A DNA stretch of 64,000 nt from Flavobacterium luteolum (GCF_027111275.1 NZ_CP114286.1:4822501-4886500); one strand, 5' to 3'; shown: positions 49,488-59,532, numbered from the stretch's first letter. The notes: generated from the letters alone by a model not told the origin. Numbers and translations are program-made.

Positions 49488-51515
49488 ATGACGACAAACA
49501 CGATTCTTTTATTATTGCTTTCTTTAGTAATTGCTGGTGGTTTATCGTACTTTCAATATTTTTTCAAAGCCAAAAGTAAATCCAATGTGATGGTGCTTTT
49601 GGCTTTTTTACGTTTTTTAGCCATTTTCGGCTTATTGGTTTTATTGATTAATCCCATAATTTCTAAAAACTCCTTAGAGATTACCAAAACGCCTTTGGCA
49701 ATTGTTGTCGATAACTCAAGTTCAATTGTAGCTTTAAAATCGGATAAGAAAGCAGTCGAATTATATCAAAAACTAGTTTCAAATCCTGCTTTAAAAGAAA
49801 AGTTCGAAATACAGTCTTATCAGTTTGATAATGATTTTAAAACTTCAGATAAATTTGATTTTAAGGGAAATCAAACCAATTTAGATGAAGCGGCAAAGAA
49901 TTTAAAAAGCATTAATAAAAACCTGATTTTTCCAACCGTAATCATTACAGACGGAAATCAAACTACAGGAAACGACTATGTGTATAGATTCGATCCTGTC
50001 AATAAAGTTTATCCTTTGGTTGTGGGAGATACAACTACTTTTTTTGATTTAAAAATCAATCAGCTCAACGTAAACAAATACGCTTTTCATAAAAATAAAT
50101 TTCCTGTCGAAGTTTTTCTGCAATACGCTGGCGACAAAACTGCTAATGCAGAATTTACCATTTCACAAGGAAATACTGTTGTAGCAAAAGAAAAACTTTC
50201 GTTTTCGCCATCAAAGAAAACAGCTTCTTTAAATTTATTGTTGCCCGCAGATAAAATCGGATTACAGATTTATAAAGCAAGTATCCAATCTTCAGCTAAA
50301 GAAAAAAACAGCTACAACAACATCAAAAATTTCGCAGTTGAAATTATCGATCAAAAATCAACCATTGCGATTGTTTCGGCTATAAATCATCCAGATATTG
50401 CAACCTTAAAACGTTCAATTGAAGTTAATGCACAACGTAAAGTGGTATTGGTTAAACCAAATCAGGTTAGTGACTTACAAGATATTTCTGTTTTAGTTTT
50501 GTATCAGCCAACAACAGCTTTCAAACCAATATTTGACAATAATAAATTAAAAGGAACAAATAGTTTTATTATAACAGGAAACAACACCGATTTCAATTTT
50601 TTAAATCAGCAGCAAAACAATCTGATTTTTAAAATGAGCAATCAGCGCGAAGATTTTCTTAGCGAATTCCATCCGGACTTTAATCTCTTTGCCATCGATG
50701 ATATTGGTTTTGAAAATTTCCCGCCTTTACAAAATCCGTTCGGAAACATAAGTACAAACGGAAATGTATCTGTTTTACTTTCGTCAAAAATTAGAAATGT
50801 TTCTACAAATGCTCCATTGTTGGCTTTTGTCGAAAATCAAGGAAAAAGAACCGCTTTTCTTCTTGGAGAAAACAGCTGGAAATGGCGTTTGCAAAGTCAT
50901 GTTGATAATCAATCATTTGAAAAATACGATGTTTTTATTGATAAAATCGTTCAATATTTAGCATCATCGGCTTCAAAAAAATCTTTGGTAGTAACACACG
51001 AAAGTTTCTATAATTCTGGAGAAGAAATTATCATCAACGCGCAATATTTCAATAAAAATTATGAGTTTGACGAAAAAGCCAGACTTACAATTAGTGTGGT
51101 AAATGTAGCAACCAAACAAACTAAAAATTATGATTTGCTAAAAGGAAGTAATTCTTTTTCTGCCAATTTAGAAGGGCTTCCAGCTGGAAAATATAACTTT
51201 ACAGTAAAAGAATTGAATTCGAATACTTCGTATGCAAGTCATTTTGAAATCTTAGATTTTGATATCGAAAAACAATTTGTAAACCCAGATGTACAAAAAT
51301 TACAGCAATTAGCGCAACAAACAGGAGGTAAAGCCTTCTTCGAAAATCAAGCTGATCAATTGATTAATATACTTTTAGAGAATAAAGAATACAAATCAAT
51401 AGAAAAAAATATTTCAAGTAAAACTCCAATTATTGATTGGGTTTGGTTATTGATTTTTATTGTTGCTTTATTAACAGTTGAATGGTTTGTAAGAAAATAT
51501 AACGGATTATTATGA
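49488..51515 (+). CDS. VWA-domain membrane protein
   Basis: 675 aa. Two membrane helices at the N-terminus (about 4-25 and 34-57), one near the C-terminus (about 650-668). Between them a von Willebrand A domain with MIDAS-like DNSSS at 75-79 and ITDGNQTTGND, then long beta-rich periplasmic regions (Ig-like segments and a glutamine amidotransferase-like fold typical of such proteins). Conserved next to fabG in Flavobacteriia by my recollection; role unknown, possibly envelope-related. Confidence 0.82.
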   Translation: MTTNTILLLLLSLVIAGGLSYFQYFFKAKSKSNVMVLLAFLRFLAIFGLLVLLINPIISKNSLEITKTPLAIVVDNSSSIVALKSDKKAVELYQKLVSNPALKEKFEIQSYQFDNDFKTSDKFDFKGNQTNLDEAAKNLKSINKNLIFPTVIITDGNQTTGNDYVYRFDPVNKVYPLVVGDTTTFFDLKINQLNVNKYAFHKNKFPVEVFLQYAGDKTANAEFTISQGNTVVAKEKLSFSPSKKTASLNLLLPADKIGLQIYKASIQSSAKEKNSYNNIKNFAVEIIDQKSTIAIVSAINHPDIATLKRSIEVNAQRKVVLVKPNQVSDLQDISVLVLYQPTTAFKPIFDNNKLKGTNSFIITGNNTDFNFLNQQQNNLIFKMSNQREDFLSEFHPDFNLFAIDDIGFENFPPLQNPFGNISTNGNVSVLLSSKIRNVSTNAPLLAFVENQGKRTAFLLGENSWKWRLQSHVDNQSFEKYDVFIDKIVQYLASSASKKSLVVTHESFYNSGEEIIINAQYFNKNYEFDEKARLTISVVNVATKQTKNYDLLKGSNSFSANLEGLPAGKYNFTVKELNSNTSYASHFEILDFDIEKQFVNPDVQKLQQLAQQTGGKAFFENQADQLINILLENKEYKSIEKNISSKTPIIDWVWLLIFIVALLTVEWFVRKYNGLL

Positions 51516-51582
51516 TAAAGTATAGTCGAATTTCTTCTAGCATTTTGTAATCTTGTGGTTGTAAATTAAATGTCATAAAATT

Positions 51583-52416
51583 ATGAAAGTTAAATTCTTT
51601 TTTATTGTAGCAATTTTGATGATAATCTTTTGCTTTTTTTCGTTTTCAGAGACAAATAATACCAACAAAAACAATCTTTTAGAAAACAAGATTCAGCAAC
51701 GTTTTCAACTGCCTCAGGGATTTGTGAGAGAAGAGGAATCTAAAACTTCATTTGATTTTTTTTTGCGAAATCTTCCATTGAAACCATTGGGTTCAAATGT
51801 TTTGTATTTTAATGGAACTATAAAGCCAAATCGAAACGTTTATGAAGCGGTTGTGGATTTACCCATTGGAAAACAGGATTTGCATCAATGTGCTGATGCT
51901 GTGATGCGTTTACGAGCGGATTATTTTTATTACCAAAAAAAGTATGATGAAATACATTTTAATTTTACCAATGGTTTTCGAGCTGATTTTAGTAAATGGG
52001 CTGCAGGTTACAGAATTGCAATTAAAGGCAACAAAACTACTTGGGTTAAAACTGCAAAACCATCTGACAGTTATGAAACTTATTGGAAATATTTAGAGAC
52101 GGTTTTTATGTATGCAGGAACGGCTTCGTTAGAAAAAGAACTGAAACCAATTAATGTTTCAAACATAAAAATCGGGGATGTTTTTATAAAAGGAGGCTTC
52201 CCAGGCCATGCTGTTATTGTAGTTGATATGGCTGTGAATCCAAAAAACAATCAGAAAATTATGCTTTTAGCACAAAGTTATATGCCAGCACAGGAAATTC
52301 AAATATTGAAAAATCCAAATAATATTTCTTTGAGTCCGTGGTACGCTGTCGATTTTGGAACTTCTCTGAAAACCCCCGAATGGACTTTTAGTTCTTCACA
52401 ATTAAAACGTTTTTAA
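51583..52416 (+). CDS. Exported DUF4846 protein
   Basis: 277 aa. Signal peptide (KVKFFFIVAILMIIFCFFSFS). Mature part holds RFQLPQGFVREEESKTSFDFFLRNLPLKPLGSNVLYFNG and DLPIGKQDLHQCADAVMRLRADYFY, which are typical of DUF4846, and a GGFPGHAVIVVDMA strand with a His that may be catalytic. Function unknown; the family is exported. Its stop codon directly abuts the ATG of the M15 peptidase gene (52414-52416/52417), suggesting a joint envelope role. Confidence 0.8.
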   Translation: MKVKFFFIVAILMIIFCFFSFSETNNTNKNNLLENKIQQRFQLPQGFVREEESKTSFDFFLRNLPLKPLGSNVLYFNGTIKPNRNVYEAVVDLPIGKQDLHQCADAVMRLRADYFYYQKKYDEIHFNFTNGFRADFSKWAAGYRIAIKGNKTTWVKTAKPSDSYETYWKYLETVFMYAGTASLEKELKPINVSNIKIGDVFIKGGFPGHAVIVVDMAVNPKNNQKIMLLAQSYMPAQEIQILKNPNNISLSPWYAVDFGTSLKTPEWTFSSSQLKRF

Positions 52417-53163
52417 ATGAAACGATTCTTTTTTTTAGTCCTTATATTTCAAAATGCTTTTTCTCAAGAAATACCATTGAATGTTCAAAAATTAATTAAA
52501 GCATATCCAGATCAAATTATTGGCTATAAAGACAATAAAATTATTTTTAGTGATAAATCAAGTTTAGGTTATGATGATTTTAAGAATAAAACGAATCAAG
52601 AATTATTAGATCATCCTGATATTGAGGATCAGTTTAAGTTTGTTTATAATAAAGCAGATAAGAATTTAATTCCAAAGGAAGATGCAGGAAGAATTCGAAA
52701 TGAAGCTTTTTTTAAGAAAATTTACGGAAATTCAAAATCAGAAGTAGAGTCAAAAATGACTGAAATTATTTGGTGCCCAAAATTAGTAAATCAAAAAATA
52801 AAAGTAACAACCGTAAATGGAATTGATAAAATAGTAAAAAAACTCTCTGCAGAATTAGATAATAATCCAGAATTTAAAAAATACATTAATGCTATTGGGG
52901 GTACATTTAGTTGGAGAAAAATTTCAGGAACAAACCGATTGAGTATGCATAGTTATGGAATGACAATAGATATTAATGTCAAACATTCTAATTATTGGCA
53001 ATGGGATTGTAAATGTAAAAATGAAGAAGTTTCTCTTTCGTATAGAAATCAAATTCCCCTCAAGCTAGTTTCAATTTTCGAAAAATATGGTTTTATTTGG
53101 GGAGGAAATTGGAAACATTATGATACAATGCATTTTGAGTATCGACCTGAGCTTTTGTTATAA
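52417..53163 (+). CDS. M15-family metallopeptidase (D,D-carboxypeptidase-like)
   Basis: 248 aa, exported (signal peptide ending NAFSQ). Zinc site: His178 and Asp185 in SMHSYGMTIDIN, and His239 in MHFEYRPEL; this H-x6-D...H arrangement defines M15 (VanY/peptidoglycan L-alanyl-D-Glu peptidases). It would cut the peptide stems of peptidoglycan in the periplasm. No base between its ATG and the DUF4846 stop, so translation is probably coupled. Confidence 0.88.
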   Translation: MKRFFFLVLIFQNAFSQEIPLNVQKLIKAYPDQIIGYKDNKIIFSDKSSLGYDDFKNKTNQELLDHPDIEDQFKFVYNKADKNLIPKEDAGRIRNEAFFKKIYGNSKSEVESKMTEIIWCPKLVNQKIKVTTVNGIDKIVKKLSAELDNNPEFKKYINAIGGTFSWRKISGTNRLSMHSYGMTIDINVKHSNYWQWDCKCKNEEVSLSYRNQIPLKLVSIFEKYGFIWGGNWKHYDTMHFEYRPELLL

Positions 53164-53234
53164 ATTTTAAAATTATTTTATTGCAAAAAAAATAATAAGG
53201 ACGAAAGTAGATTACGTATTAAAAATTTATGATT

Positions 53235-54131
53235 ATGGACTTCAGGCTAAAAGTTTTCTATACCGTTGCGCTCCGCCTTAATTTTACTAAAGCGGCAACA
53301 GAATTGTATATTACGCAGCCGGCAGTTTCCAAACATATCCAAGAATTAGAAGAAACGTATAAAACCAAACTCTTCGAACGAAACGGTTCTAAAATTGCTT
53401 TAACCCCAGCTGGAAAAATCCTTTTAAAATATACTAAAAGTATTTTCGATATTTATCGCGAAATAGATTTTGAAATGAGTTCTTTCAATAAAGAACGGCA
53501 AGGATTATTGCGATTAGGAGCGAGTACTACCATTTCGCAATATATTATTTCTCCAGTTTTGGCTAGTTTTCATCAGAAACAAAAAGACATAAAAGTCAAT
53601 TTACTGAATGGAAATACAGAGCAAATCGAAAACGCCTTAATCAATAAAGAAATTGAGATCGGAATTGTAGAAGGACAGTCCAAAAATCAATCTATAAAGT
53701 ACATTCCGTTTTTAAAAGACGAATTGGTTTTAGTTTGCAATAGCAATAATCCATTTGTTAAACAAAATGAAATTTCGGTAAACGATTTAAAATCAATGAA
53801 ATTCATAACTCGAGAGCGTGGATCGGGAACACTTGAAGTTATAGAATTTGCTTTGAAGAAAGCAGGTTTAAAATTTTCAGATTTACAAATCGAAATGCAA
53901 CTTGGAAGTACGGAAAGTATAAAATCATATTTGCTGAACTCTGATTGTTTTGCTTTTATGTCTATTCATGCTGTAAATAAAGAGCTAAAAAACAAAGAGT
54001 TGATTGTTTTGGACGTAGAAAAACTGTCTGTAGAAAGATACTTTTATATTATTACTTTACAAGGAAAATCAGATTCTTTATCAGAATTATTTATTCAAAA
54101 TTTGGCTACTCATTATAACTTGAAGTTATAG
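53235..54131 (+). CDS. LysR family transcriptional regulator
   Basis: 298 aa. N-terminal winged HTH (FRLKVFYTVALRLNFTKAATELYITQPAVSKHIQELEE) and a type 2 periplasmic-binding effector domain (RLGASTTISQYIISPVL ... EIGIVEGQ ... RERGSGTLEVIE). ATG 53229, two codons upstream, is an alternative start. The YeiH-type transporter gene follows 75 bp downstream on the same strand; LysR-YeiH pairs are common, with the regulator controlling the transporter, so that is the likely target. Confidence 0.9.
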   Translation: MDFRLKVFYTVALRLNFTKAATELYITQPAVSKHIQELEETYKTKLFERNGSKIALTPAGKILLKYTKSIFDIYREIDFEMSSFNKERQGLLRLGASTTISQYIISPVLASFHQKQKDIKVNLLNGNTEQIENALINKEIEIGIVEGQSKNQSIKYIPFLKDELVLVCNSNNPFVKQNEISVNDLKSMKFITRERGSGTLEVIEFALKKAGLKFSDLQIEMQLGSTESIKSYLLNSDCFAFMSIHAVNKELKNKELIVLDVEKLSVERYFYIITLQGKSDSLSELFIQNLATHYNLKL

Positions 54132-54206
54132 CCTATTGCAATTTACGATTGGTGTTTTCAATATAAACAGCGGAACTTTGCAACATAATATCAATACCCA
54201 TTTATT

Positions 54207-55172
54207 TTGAAAACAAAAGAACAAACCACTGCACAATTATTTGAAATTAATCAATCTGTACAGCAAGTACTTTTTCTTGCCGTAATTCTATTATGTTTAT
54301 TTTCGATTATTTCTCCACCAATTGCGCTTTTATTGGGCGTTTTAATTGTAAATCTTTTCGGGAATCCATTTGTAGAATTCAATCACAAAGCTATTACGTT
54401 TTTATTGCAGTTTTCGGTTGTTGGTTTAGGATTCGGAATGAACGCCACCAGTGCAGTTTCAGCGGGGAAAGAAGGATTTGTTCTAACTGTTTTTTCAATT
54501 TTTAGCACTTTACTTTTCGGATTACTTTTAGGAAGGTGGCTTAAAACAGAAAGAAAAACATCCCATTTAATCTCTTGCGGAACAGCAATCTGTGGAGGAA
54601 GTGCCATTGCTGCTATTTCACCAGTAATAAAATCAAACGAAAATCAGACTTCAATTGCCTTGGGAGTTATTTTTATATTGAATTCAATTGCCTTATTTGT
54701 TTTTCCGTTCATCGGGCATCAATTAGATTTATCTCAAAAAGATTTTGGATTATGGTGTGCCATTGCGATTCACGATACCAGTTCTGTAGTTGGTGCTGCT
54801 AATAAATATGGCGCAGAAGCACTGCAAGTTGCTACAACTGTAAAATTGGCAAGAGCTTTGTGGATTATCCCCATTTCAATCTTGACCGCTTTTCTTTTTA
54901 AAAGCAAGAATTCAAAAATCAAAATTCCTTATTTTATTGGTTTGTTTATTATAGCAATGCTGGTAAATACTTATGTTCCGTCAACAGCTGTTTTTACAGG
55001 ACATCTTGTTGGTATAGCAAAAATTGGTTTAACCATAACCTTGTTTTTGATTGGAGCAACTTTAAATTTTGCTACTTTAAAAACAGTAGGAGTAAAGCCT
55101 TTGCTTCAAGGTATTTTTCTTTGGATTTTTATAGCAGTTTTAGCTTTAGTATCAATTCTGTATTTAGGATAG
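54207..55172 (+). CDS. YeiH/UPF0324 family membrane protein
   Basis: 321 aa with about nine or ten membrane helices. Family signature: VVGLGFGMN (helix), CGTAICGGSAIAAISPVI and AIAIHDTSSVVGAANKYG, plus ATTVKLARALWIIP. Annotated in many genomes as a putative sulfate exporter; substrate not established. The start is TTG, since no ATG occurs upstream in frame before a stop and the next Met is inside the first helices. Its stop lies 2 bp from the stop of the convergent gene at 55175. Confidence 0.88.
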   Translation: MKTKEQTTAQLFEINQSVQQVLFLAVILLCLFSIISPPIALLLGVLIVNLFGNPFVEFNHKAITFLLQFSVVGLGFGMNATSAVSAGKEGFVLTVFSIFSTLLFGLLLGRWLKTERKTSHLISCGTAICGGSAIAAISPVIKSNENQTSIALGVIFILNSIALFVFPFIGHQLDLSQKDFGLWCAIAIHDTSSVVGAANKYGAEALQVATTVKLARALWIIPISILTAFLFKSKNSKIKIPYFIGLFIIAMLVNTYVPSTAVFTGHLVGIAKIGLTITLFLIGATLNFATLKTVGVKPLLQGIFLWIFIAVLALVSILYLG

Positions 55173-55174
55173 TC

Positions 55175-56125
55175 TTATTTTACATTAGAGAATTTTACAA
55201 TTGGTTTGTCAATCATTTTGTAAAATTTTCCTTTGAATGAATAATGTCTCTCAATTATAAAGTTAAACTGCTTTTTAGTTTTTGCCATTTCTGTAAGTTC
55301 AGCGGGTAAATCAACTTCAAAATCATCTTCTGTTCCTTTGGCTTTTTTGTATGAGCCTGTTGTAATAATTTTAAAATCTCTAAAAAACTTTTTATTATTA
55401 TCTGTAATCACAGTGTAAGAACTTGACCATTCTGAACTTGCACTATTTGTAAGTGAGTAATTGTCAACTTCCATTAAAGGTTGGTATTTTCCGTCAAATC
55501 CTGCAATTATGTAAAAATAACCGTTGTAAGGAGCACCTGCGCCACCATTTGCATGTAAAAACGATAAAGCATATTGGTCTTCTCCAATTTCAACCAATTT
55601 TGGAATTGGGCATTGCGCAAAAGCCCCAAATGCAGCAATTGCAGGCTGAAAAGATTTCATTTCCCAATAGTTGCCATTTTTTGCAAATTTTGCCAAGCCT
55701 AATAATCCGCCAGAAAAACGTCCTGTCTGGAGTCCGTCTTCATCATGTATAGAATGGTTAAATGCCAATATTTTAAATTGATTGCCTTTGGAGTCTGAAT
55801 AGTCAATATTTGCTAAAAGCCTTGTTGCAACACCTTCAGTATATGGAAACAGCTGATCTCCTTCAACGCCGTTTACGTCTAGAAAAGGAGCGGATTTACA
55901 AGATTTACATTTCCAGCTTATAAAGGTGTTTTTATCAGCAAGATGATACAAGTTGCCAGGAAACAATTTTTGCGTCGTTTTTGCACTGTCAAATGGATCA
56001 GAAACCTTGAGGGTTCGTTTTGGATTCAATATAGTGTCACTGATATTTTTTAACTGTAAATCAGTTTCTTGTGCAAAGCAAAAAGAAGAAATTAGCAGGG
56101 AGAGATTTAAAACAATCTGGCGCAT
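55175..56125 (-). CDS. Exported protein of unknown function
   Basis: 316 aa. Signal peptide RQIVLNLSLLISSFCFAQ. Mature protein is beta-rich with a CKSC motif (WKCKSCKSAPFLD) that could bind metal or be redox-active, and GGLLGLAKF, LHANGGAGAPYNGYFYIIAG loops. I recognise no family. Own promoter (56150-56157). The stop codon is 2 bp from the YeiH stop, so the two transcripts must overlap antisense or terminate inside the genes. Confidence 0.7.
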   Translation of the reverse strand: MRQIVLNLSLLISSFCFAQETDLQLKNISDTILNPKRTLKVSDPFDSAKTTQKLFPGNLYHLADKNTFISWKCKSCKSAPFLDVNGVEGDQLFPYTEGVATRLLANIDYSDSKGNQFKILAFNHSIHDEDGLQTGRFSGGLLGLAKFAKNGNYWEMKSFQPAIAAFGAFAQCPIPKLVEIGEDQYALSFLHANGGAGAPYNGYFYIIAGFDGKYQPLMEVDNYSLTNSASSEWSSSYTVITDNNKKFFRDFKIITTGSYKKAKGTEDDFEVDLPAELTEMAKTKKQFNFIIERHYSFKGKFYKMIDKPIVKFSNVK

Positions 56126-56149
56126 AAAAAGTGTATTTGTTTATGAAAA

Positions 56150-56157
56150 CAAATGTA
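56150..56157 (-). promoter_or_regulatory. -7 box TACATTTG (minus strand) for the gene ending at 55175
   Basis: Plus-strand CAAATGTA, 24 nt before the ATG at 56125. Confidence 0.55.
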
Positions 56158-56271
56158 TAAAGAAAATTATTGTTAATATGAGCTTCTGTTGTTATTAGAG
56201 CGAAAAATCTCGAAAATCTAAATTTTGTAAATCTTAATTACAGTATTTTTTGCGTATTCTTTAATTAAAAC

Positions 56272-56279
56272 TAAATTTG
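56272..56279 (+). promoter_or_regulatory. -7 box TAAATTTG for the phospholipase C-like gene
   Basis: Lies 22 nt before the ATG at 56302. Confidence 0.6.
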
Positions 56280-56301
56280 CTCCCTCTAATAAAAAAAACA
56301 A

Positions 56302-57300
56302 ATGAAGAAAATCCAAATGAGACCAAAACTAATCGCTTTCGGGGCTTTAGTTATTGGGTTTATTATGCTTTCATGGGGAAATGTTGGCCATGAGCGTATT
56401 AACAAAGCAGCTGTAATGGCTTTACCAAAACAATTACAGATCTTTTTTTACAATCACATTGATTTTATTACACAAGAAGCTTCGGTTCCAGATATCCGTA
56501 AGTATGCTTTAAATTATAAAGAAGAAGGGCCAAGGCATTATTTTGATATGGAAAACTTTGGTTCGGCTGACACTTATCCACAGACATTAGAAGAAGCAAA
56601 ACAAAAATATGATGCTAAATTTTTAAGCGATAATGGAATTTTGCCTTGGTATATTGAAGATATGATGGCGAAATTGACTAAAGCTTTTAAAGAAAAAAAC
56701 AGAGCTGAAATCTTATTTCTTGCAGCAGATTTAGGTCATTATATTGGTGATGCTCATATGCCATTACATACTTCTAAAAATCACGATGGGCAATTGACTG
56801 ATCAAAAAGGAATTCACTCGCTATGGGAAAGCAGATTACCGGAATTATTCGTTAAAAATTACAAATTAAATGTTCCTGAAGCGCAGTATTATGCTAATGT
56901 TCACAAAGCAATTTGGGATATGATTAATGATACTCATACTTTAGCACAACCTTTATTGGATATTGATAAGAAATTAAGAGTTGCAACTCCAGAGAATAAA
57001 GTTTTTGAAATGGATGCAGAAGGTAAAATCGCAAAAACAAAATACAATACTTCTAAATTCTCTGATGAATATGCTAAAAAATTACACGAGCAATTGAACG
57101 GAATGGTTGAAAGCCAAATGAGAAAAGCAATTGCTGCAACGGCAAGTTTTTGGTATACTGCTTGGATAAATGCAGGTAAACCTGATTTAAGTGATTTAGA
57201 CTCACCAGCTGTTACACAAAGAAATTATCAATTTTTGCAGGATGATTTAAAATTATACCAAAAAGGAGATTTATTTGGAATGAAAAACCAAAACGAATAG
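56302..57300 (+). CDS. Zinc-dependent phospholipase C / S1-P1 nuclease-fold protein
   Basis: 332 aa, exported (hydrophobic segment at 10-24). Tri-zinc fold: Trp immediately after the signal (SWGNVGHERIN) and ADLGHYIGDAHMPLHTSKNHDGQ ... GIHSLWES give the His/Asp ligands. Related to phospholipase C of Bacillus cereus and to S1/P1 nuclease; which substrate is cut cannot be told. Closed by a bidirectional terminator at 57324. Confidence 0.85.
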   Translation: MKKIQMRPKLIAFGALVIGFIMLSWGNVGHERINKAAVMALPKQLQIFFYNHIDFITQEASVPDIRKYALNYKEEGPRHYFDMENFGSADTYPQTLEEAKQKYDAKFLSDNGILPWYIEDMMAKLTKAFKEKNRAEILFLAADLGHYIGDAHMPLHTSKNHDGQLTDQKGIHSLWESRLPELFVKNYKLNVPEAQYYANVHKAIWDMINDTHTLAQPLLDIDKKLRVATPENKVFEMDAEGKIAKTKYNTSKFSDEYAKKLHEQLNGMVESQMRKAIAATASFWYTAWINAGKPDLSDLDSPAVTQRNYQFLQDDLKLYQKGDLFGMKNQNE

Positions 57301-57323
57301 TTTCTATATTTCTTAAAGTAAAT

Positions 57324-57363
57324 AAAAAAAGCGGCAAATTCAATGAATTTGCCGCTTTTTTTT
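57324..57363. terminator. Bidirectional terminator between convergent genes
   Basis: A-run plus GCGGCAAATT (stem 57324-57340) pairs with 57346-57362 ending in an eight-T run. Serves both 56302-57300 and 57373-59508. Confidence 0.9.
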
Positions 57364-57372
57364 AGTTTATGC

Positions 57373-59508
57373 TTAGCGAACTTTTGCGTACAATTTATCA
57401 TTTTTACCTGTTAAGCCAGTATGCTGGTATTCTTTCTCTTTCAATACATAAGAAGCTGCTTGGTAATAAGAAATGGTGTGGTCAATTAAACTTTCATTTT
57501 CAGATTTTAAAGGAATTTCATCGTAATGAATTTGAAATTCTGGAGCTATACCTGGCGTAGGATTTAGTTTTAATTGAAACTGTTTTATCTGTTGTTTTGG
57601 AGATAAAATAGTTAGAACTCCATCTTTAATTAACCCTAAATCTTGATACGTTGCTATAAAAGCTCTCGGTTGATAATCAGATTTAAAAACATCACTACCG
57701 AAGAACTTACTTTGATAATCAAAATTTAGCAATCCAAACAAAGTTGGCATTACATCAATTTGCGACATCAATTTGGTATATTTTTCAGGCTTCATATCTG
57801 GCGTGTATATCAAAGCTGGAATTCTGTATTTGTCTAACGGAAGCTCAGTTTTTCCTGCGCTCGATGCGCAGTGATCGGCTACAATTACAAAAACAGTATT
57901 CTTAAACCAAGGCTGTTTTTTAGCTTGATTGAAAAACTGACGAAGTGCATAATCTGTATATTTCACACCGCCATCACGTGATTTGATATTACCAGGAATA
58001 TCAATTTTATTGTTAGGATATGTAAAAGGTCTGTGATTGCTAACTGTCATGATATGATTGAAGAAAGGCTTATTTTGCTTAGCTTCAGCATTCATGATTT
58101 TTATAGCTTTATTATACATATCTTCATCACAAACTCCCCAAACGTTAGAAAATGTAATTTCGTTTTCAGCAAAGCTCGACTTGTCAATAATCTCATAACC
58201 GTTTCCGGAGTAGAAATCTTGCATATTATCAAAAAAAGCATCTCCGCCGTACATGAATTTTACGTTATAGCCTTTTTGAAGAAAAACAGATCCAGTAGAG
58301 AATTTATTTTTATTGTCTTCTCTCTTCACAACGCTTTCACCAGCTGTTGGAGGAAGGCATAAAGTTACAGCTTCAAGGCCACGAACTGTACGGTTTCCTG
58401 CTGCATATACATTGGTAAAGAGTAAACTTTTTTGTGCAAGACTATCTAAAAATGGCGTAATATTTTGTTCATTCCCATACATTTTCATGAAATCAGCACT
58501 TAAGCTTTCAATGGTGATTAAAACGACGTTTTTACGTTGCTCTAGTAAATCTTCTTTTATTTCACGTAAAGTGTTTTTTTTAGAAATAGCAGGTATTTCT
58601 TGTCTTAAAATTGCAAAAGCTTTATCGTTTGGAATAGTTTTATAGAATTTAAAATAATCCAATTTGTTGTTCTGAAATGCCAGATAGAATTTATAAATTC
58701 CATTAGATTGTAATTCATTAACAAAGATGTTTTTTGAATTTTCCGTTTTTGCCAAGCCTGGTACAGCAAATAGAGAAATAACAAATAGAACGGCGTATAA
58801 AGCAGTAATTTTTAGTTTTTCAGAAAAACTAGGAATGTCGTCGATGTAATTTCTTGATTTCTTGATGATAAAATAAGTAATAATTCCTGTTACAATAAAT
58901 AAAGCAGAAAATATAGGAACTACAGGATACGATTGCATAATATTACCGATAACCTCATTTGTGTATATTAAATAATTAACAGCTATGAAGTTGTATTTGA
59001 CACCGAATTCATTCCAAAAGAAAAACTCGCTTATCGCATTTTGAAGAATCAATAAAACATATAGAAAGATTACAAAGGCAAAAAGCCAGAATCTTATTTT
59101 GGTTTTATGCTTTGGAAGAAAAAGAAAAAGAGCAAATAGAATTGTTTTTACACCAACAAAAATCAAAACGATCTTAGGCAGAGCACCACCATATTCATCA
59201 AATATGCTTTTTCCGGAAGCCAAATAAATTAAAAGTGCTACAAAACCTCCAAGAATAATATATCCGTAAGGCTTGTTGTATTTTGAATTAGAAATGAAAA
59301 CAAGATACATCCACAAGAAAGCTGATGCTAAAATAAACACAAAAAAGTCAGATAATAGACCTAATGAGAAGATTTTTAAACTCTCAGAGAAAGCAAATGA
59401 GCTTTGAGTTATGGGATGAAACAGCAATACTATTCTAAGTGTAAAACTTACAATAAAATACAATAAAGCAAGATTGTAAAAAGGCGAAAGTTTTTTGAAA
59501 AAATTCAT
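57373..59508 (-). CDS. LTA synthase-like sulfatase-family membrane phosphotransferase
   Basis: 711 aa. Five or six N-terminal membrane helices (to about 250), then an extracytoplasmic alkaline phosphatase/sulfatase domain: VVLITIESLSADFMKMYG, nucleophile Thr374 in AGNRTVRGLEAVTL, VWGVCDEDMYNKA, HIMTVSNHRPFTYP and VFVIVADHCASS. In Gram-positives such enzymes build lipoteichoic acid; in Bacteroidota they are presumed to transfer a phospho-alcohol to a periplasmic glycan or lipid. Acceptor unknown. Own promoter (59525-59532). Confidence 0.9.
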   Translation of the reverse strand: MNFFKKLSPFYNLALLYFIVSFTLRIVLLFHPITQSSFAFSESLKIFSLGLLSDFFVFILASAFLWMYLVFISNSKYNKPYGYIILGGFVALLIYLASGKSIFDEYGGALPKIVLIFVGVKTILFALFLFLPKHKTKIRFWLFAFVIFLYVLLILQNAISEFFFWNEFGVKYNFIAVNYLIYTNEVIGNIMQSYPVVPIFSALFIVTGIITYFIIKKSRNYIDDIPSFSEKLKITALYAVLFVISLFAVPGLAKTENSKNIFVNELQSNGIYKFYLAFQNNKLDYFKFYKTIPNDKAFAILRQEIPAISKKNTLREIKEDLLEQRKNVVLITIESLSADFMKMYGNEQNITPFLDSLAQKSLLFTNVYAAGNRTVRGLEAVTLCLPPTAGESVVKREDNKNKFSTGSVFLQKGYNVKFMYGGDAFFDNMQDFYSGNGYEIIDKSSFAENEITFSNVWGVCDEDMYNKAIKIMNAEAKQNKPFFNHIMTVSNHRPFTYPNNKIDIPGNIKSRDGGVKYTDYALRQFFNQAKKQPWFKNTVFVIVADHCASSAGKTELPLDKYRIPALIYTPDMKPEKYTKLMSQIDVMPTLFGLLNFDYQSKFFGSDVFKSDYQPRAFIATYQDLGLIKDGVLTILSPKQQIKQFQLKLNPTPGIAPEFQIHYDEIPLKSENESLIDHTISYYQAASYVLKEKEYQHTGLTGKNDKLYAKVR

Positions 59509-59524
59509 CAGATTTATTTTTTTA

Positions 59525-59532
59525 CAAAATTA
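59525..59532 (-). promoter_or_regulatory. -7 box TAATTTTG (minus strand) for the LTA synthase-like gene
   Basis: Plus-strand CAAAATTA, 16 nt before the ATG at 59508. Confidence 0.55.
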
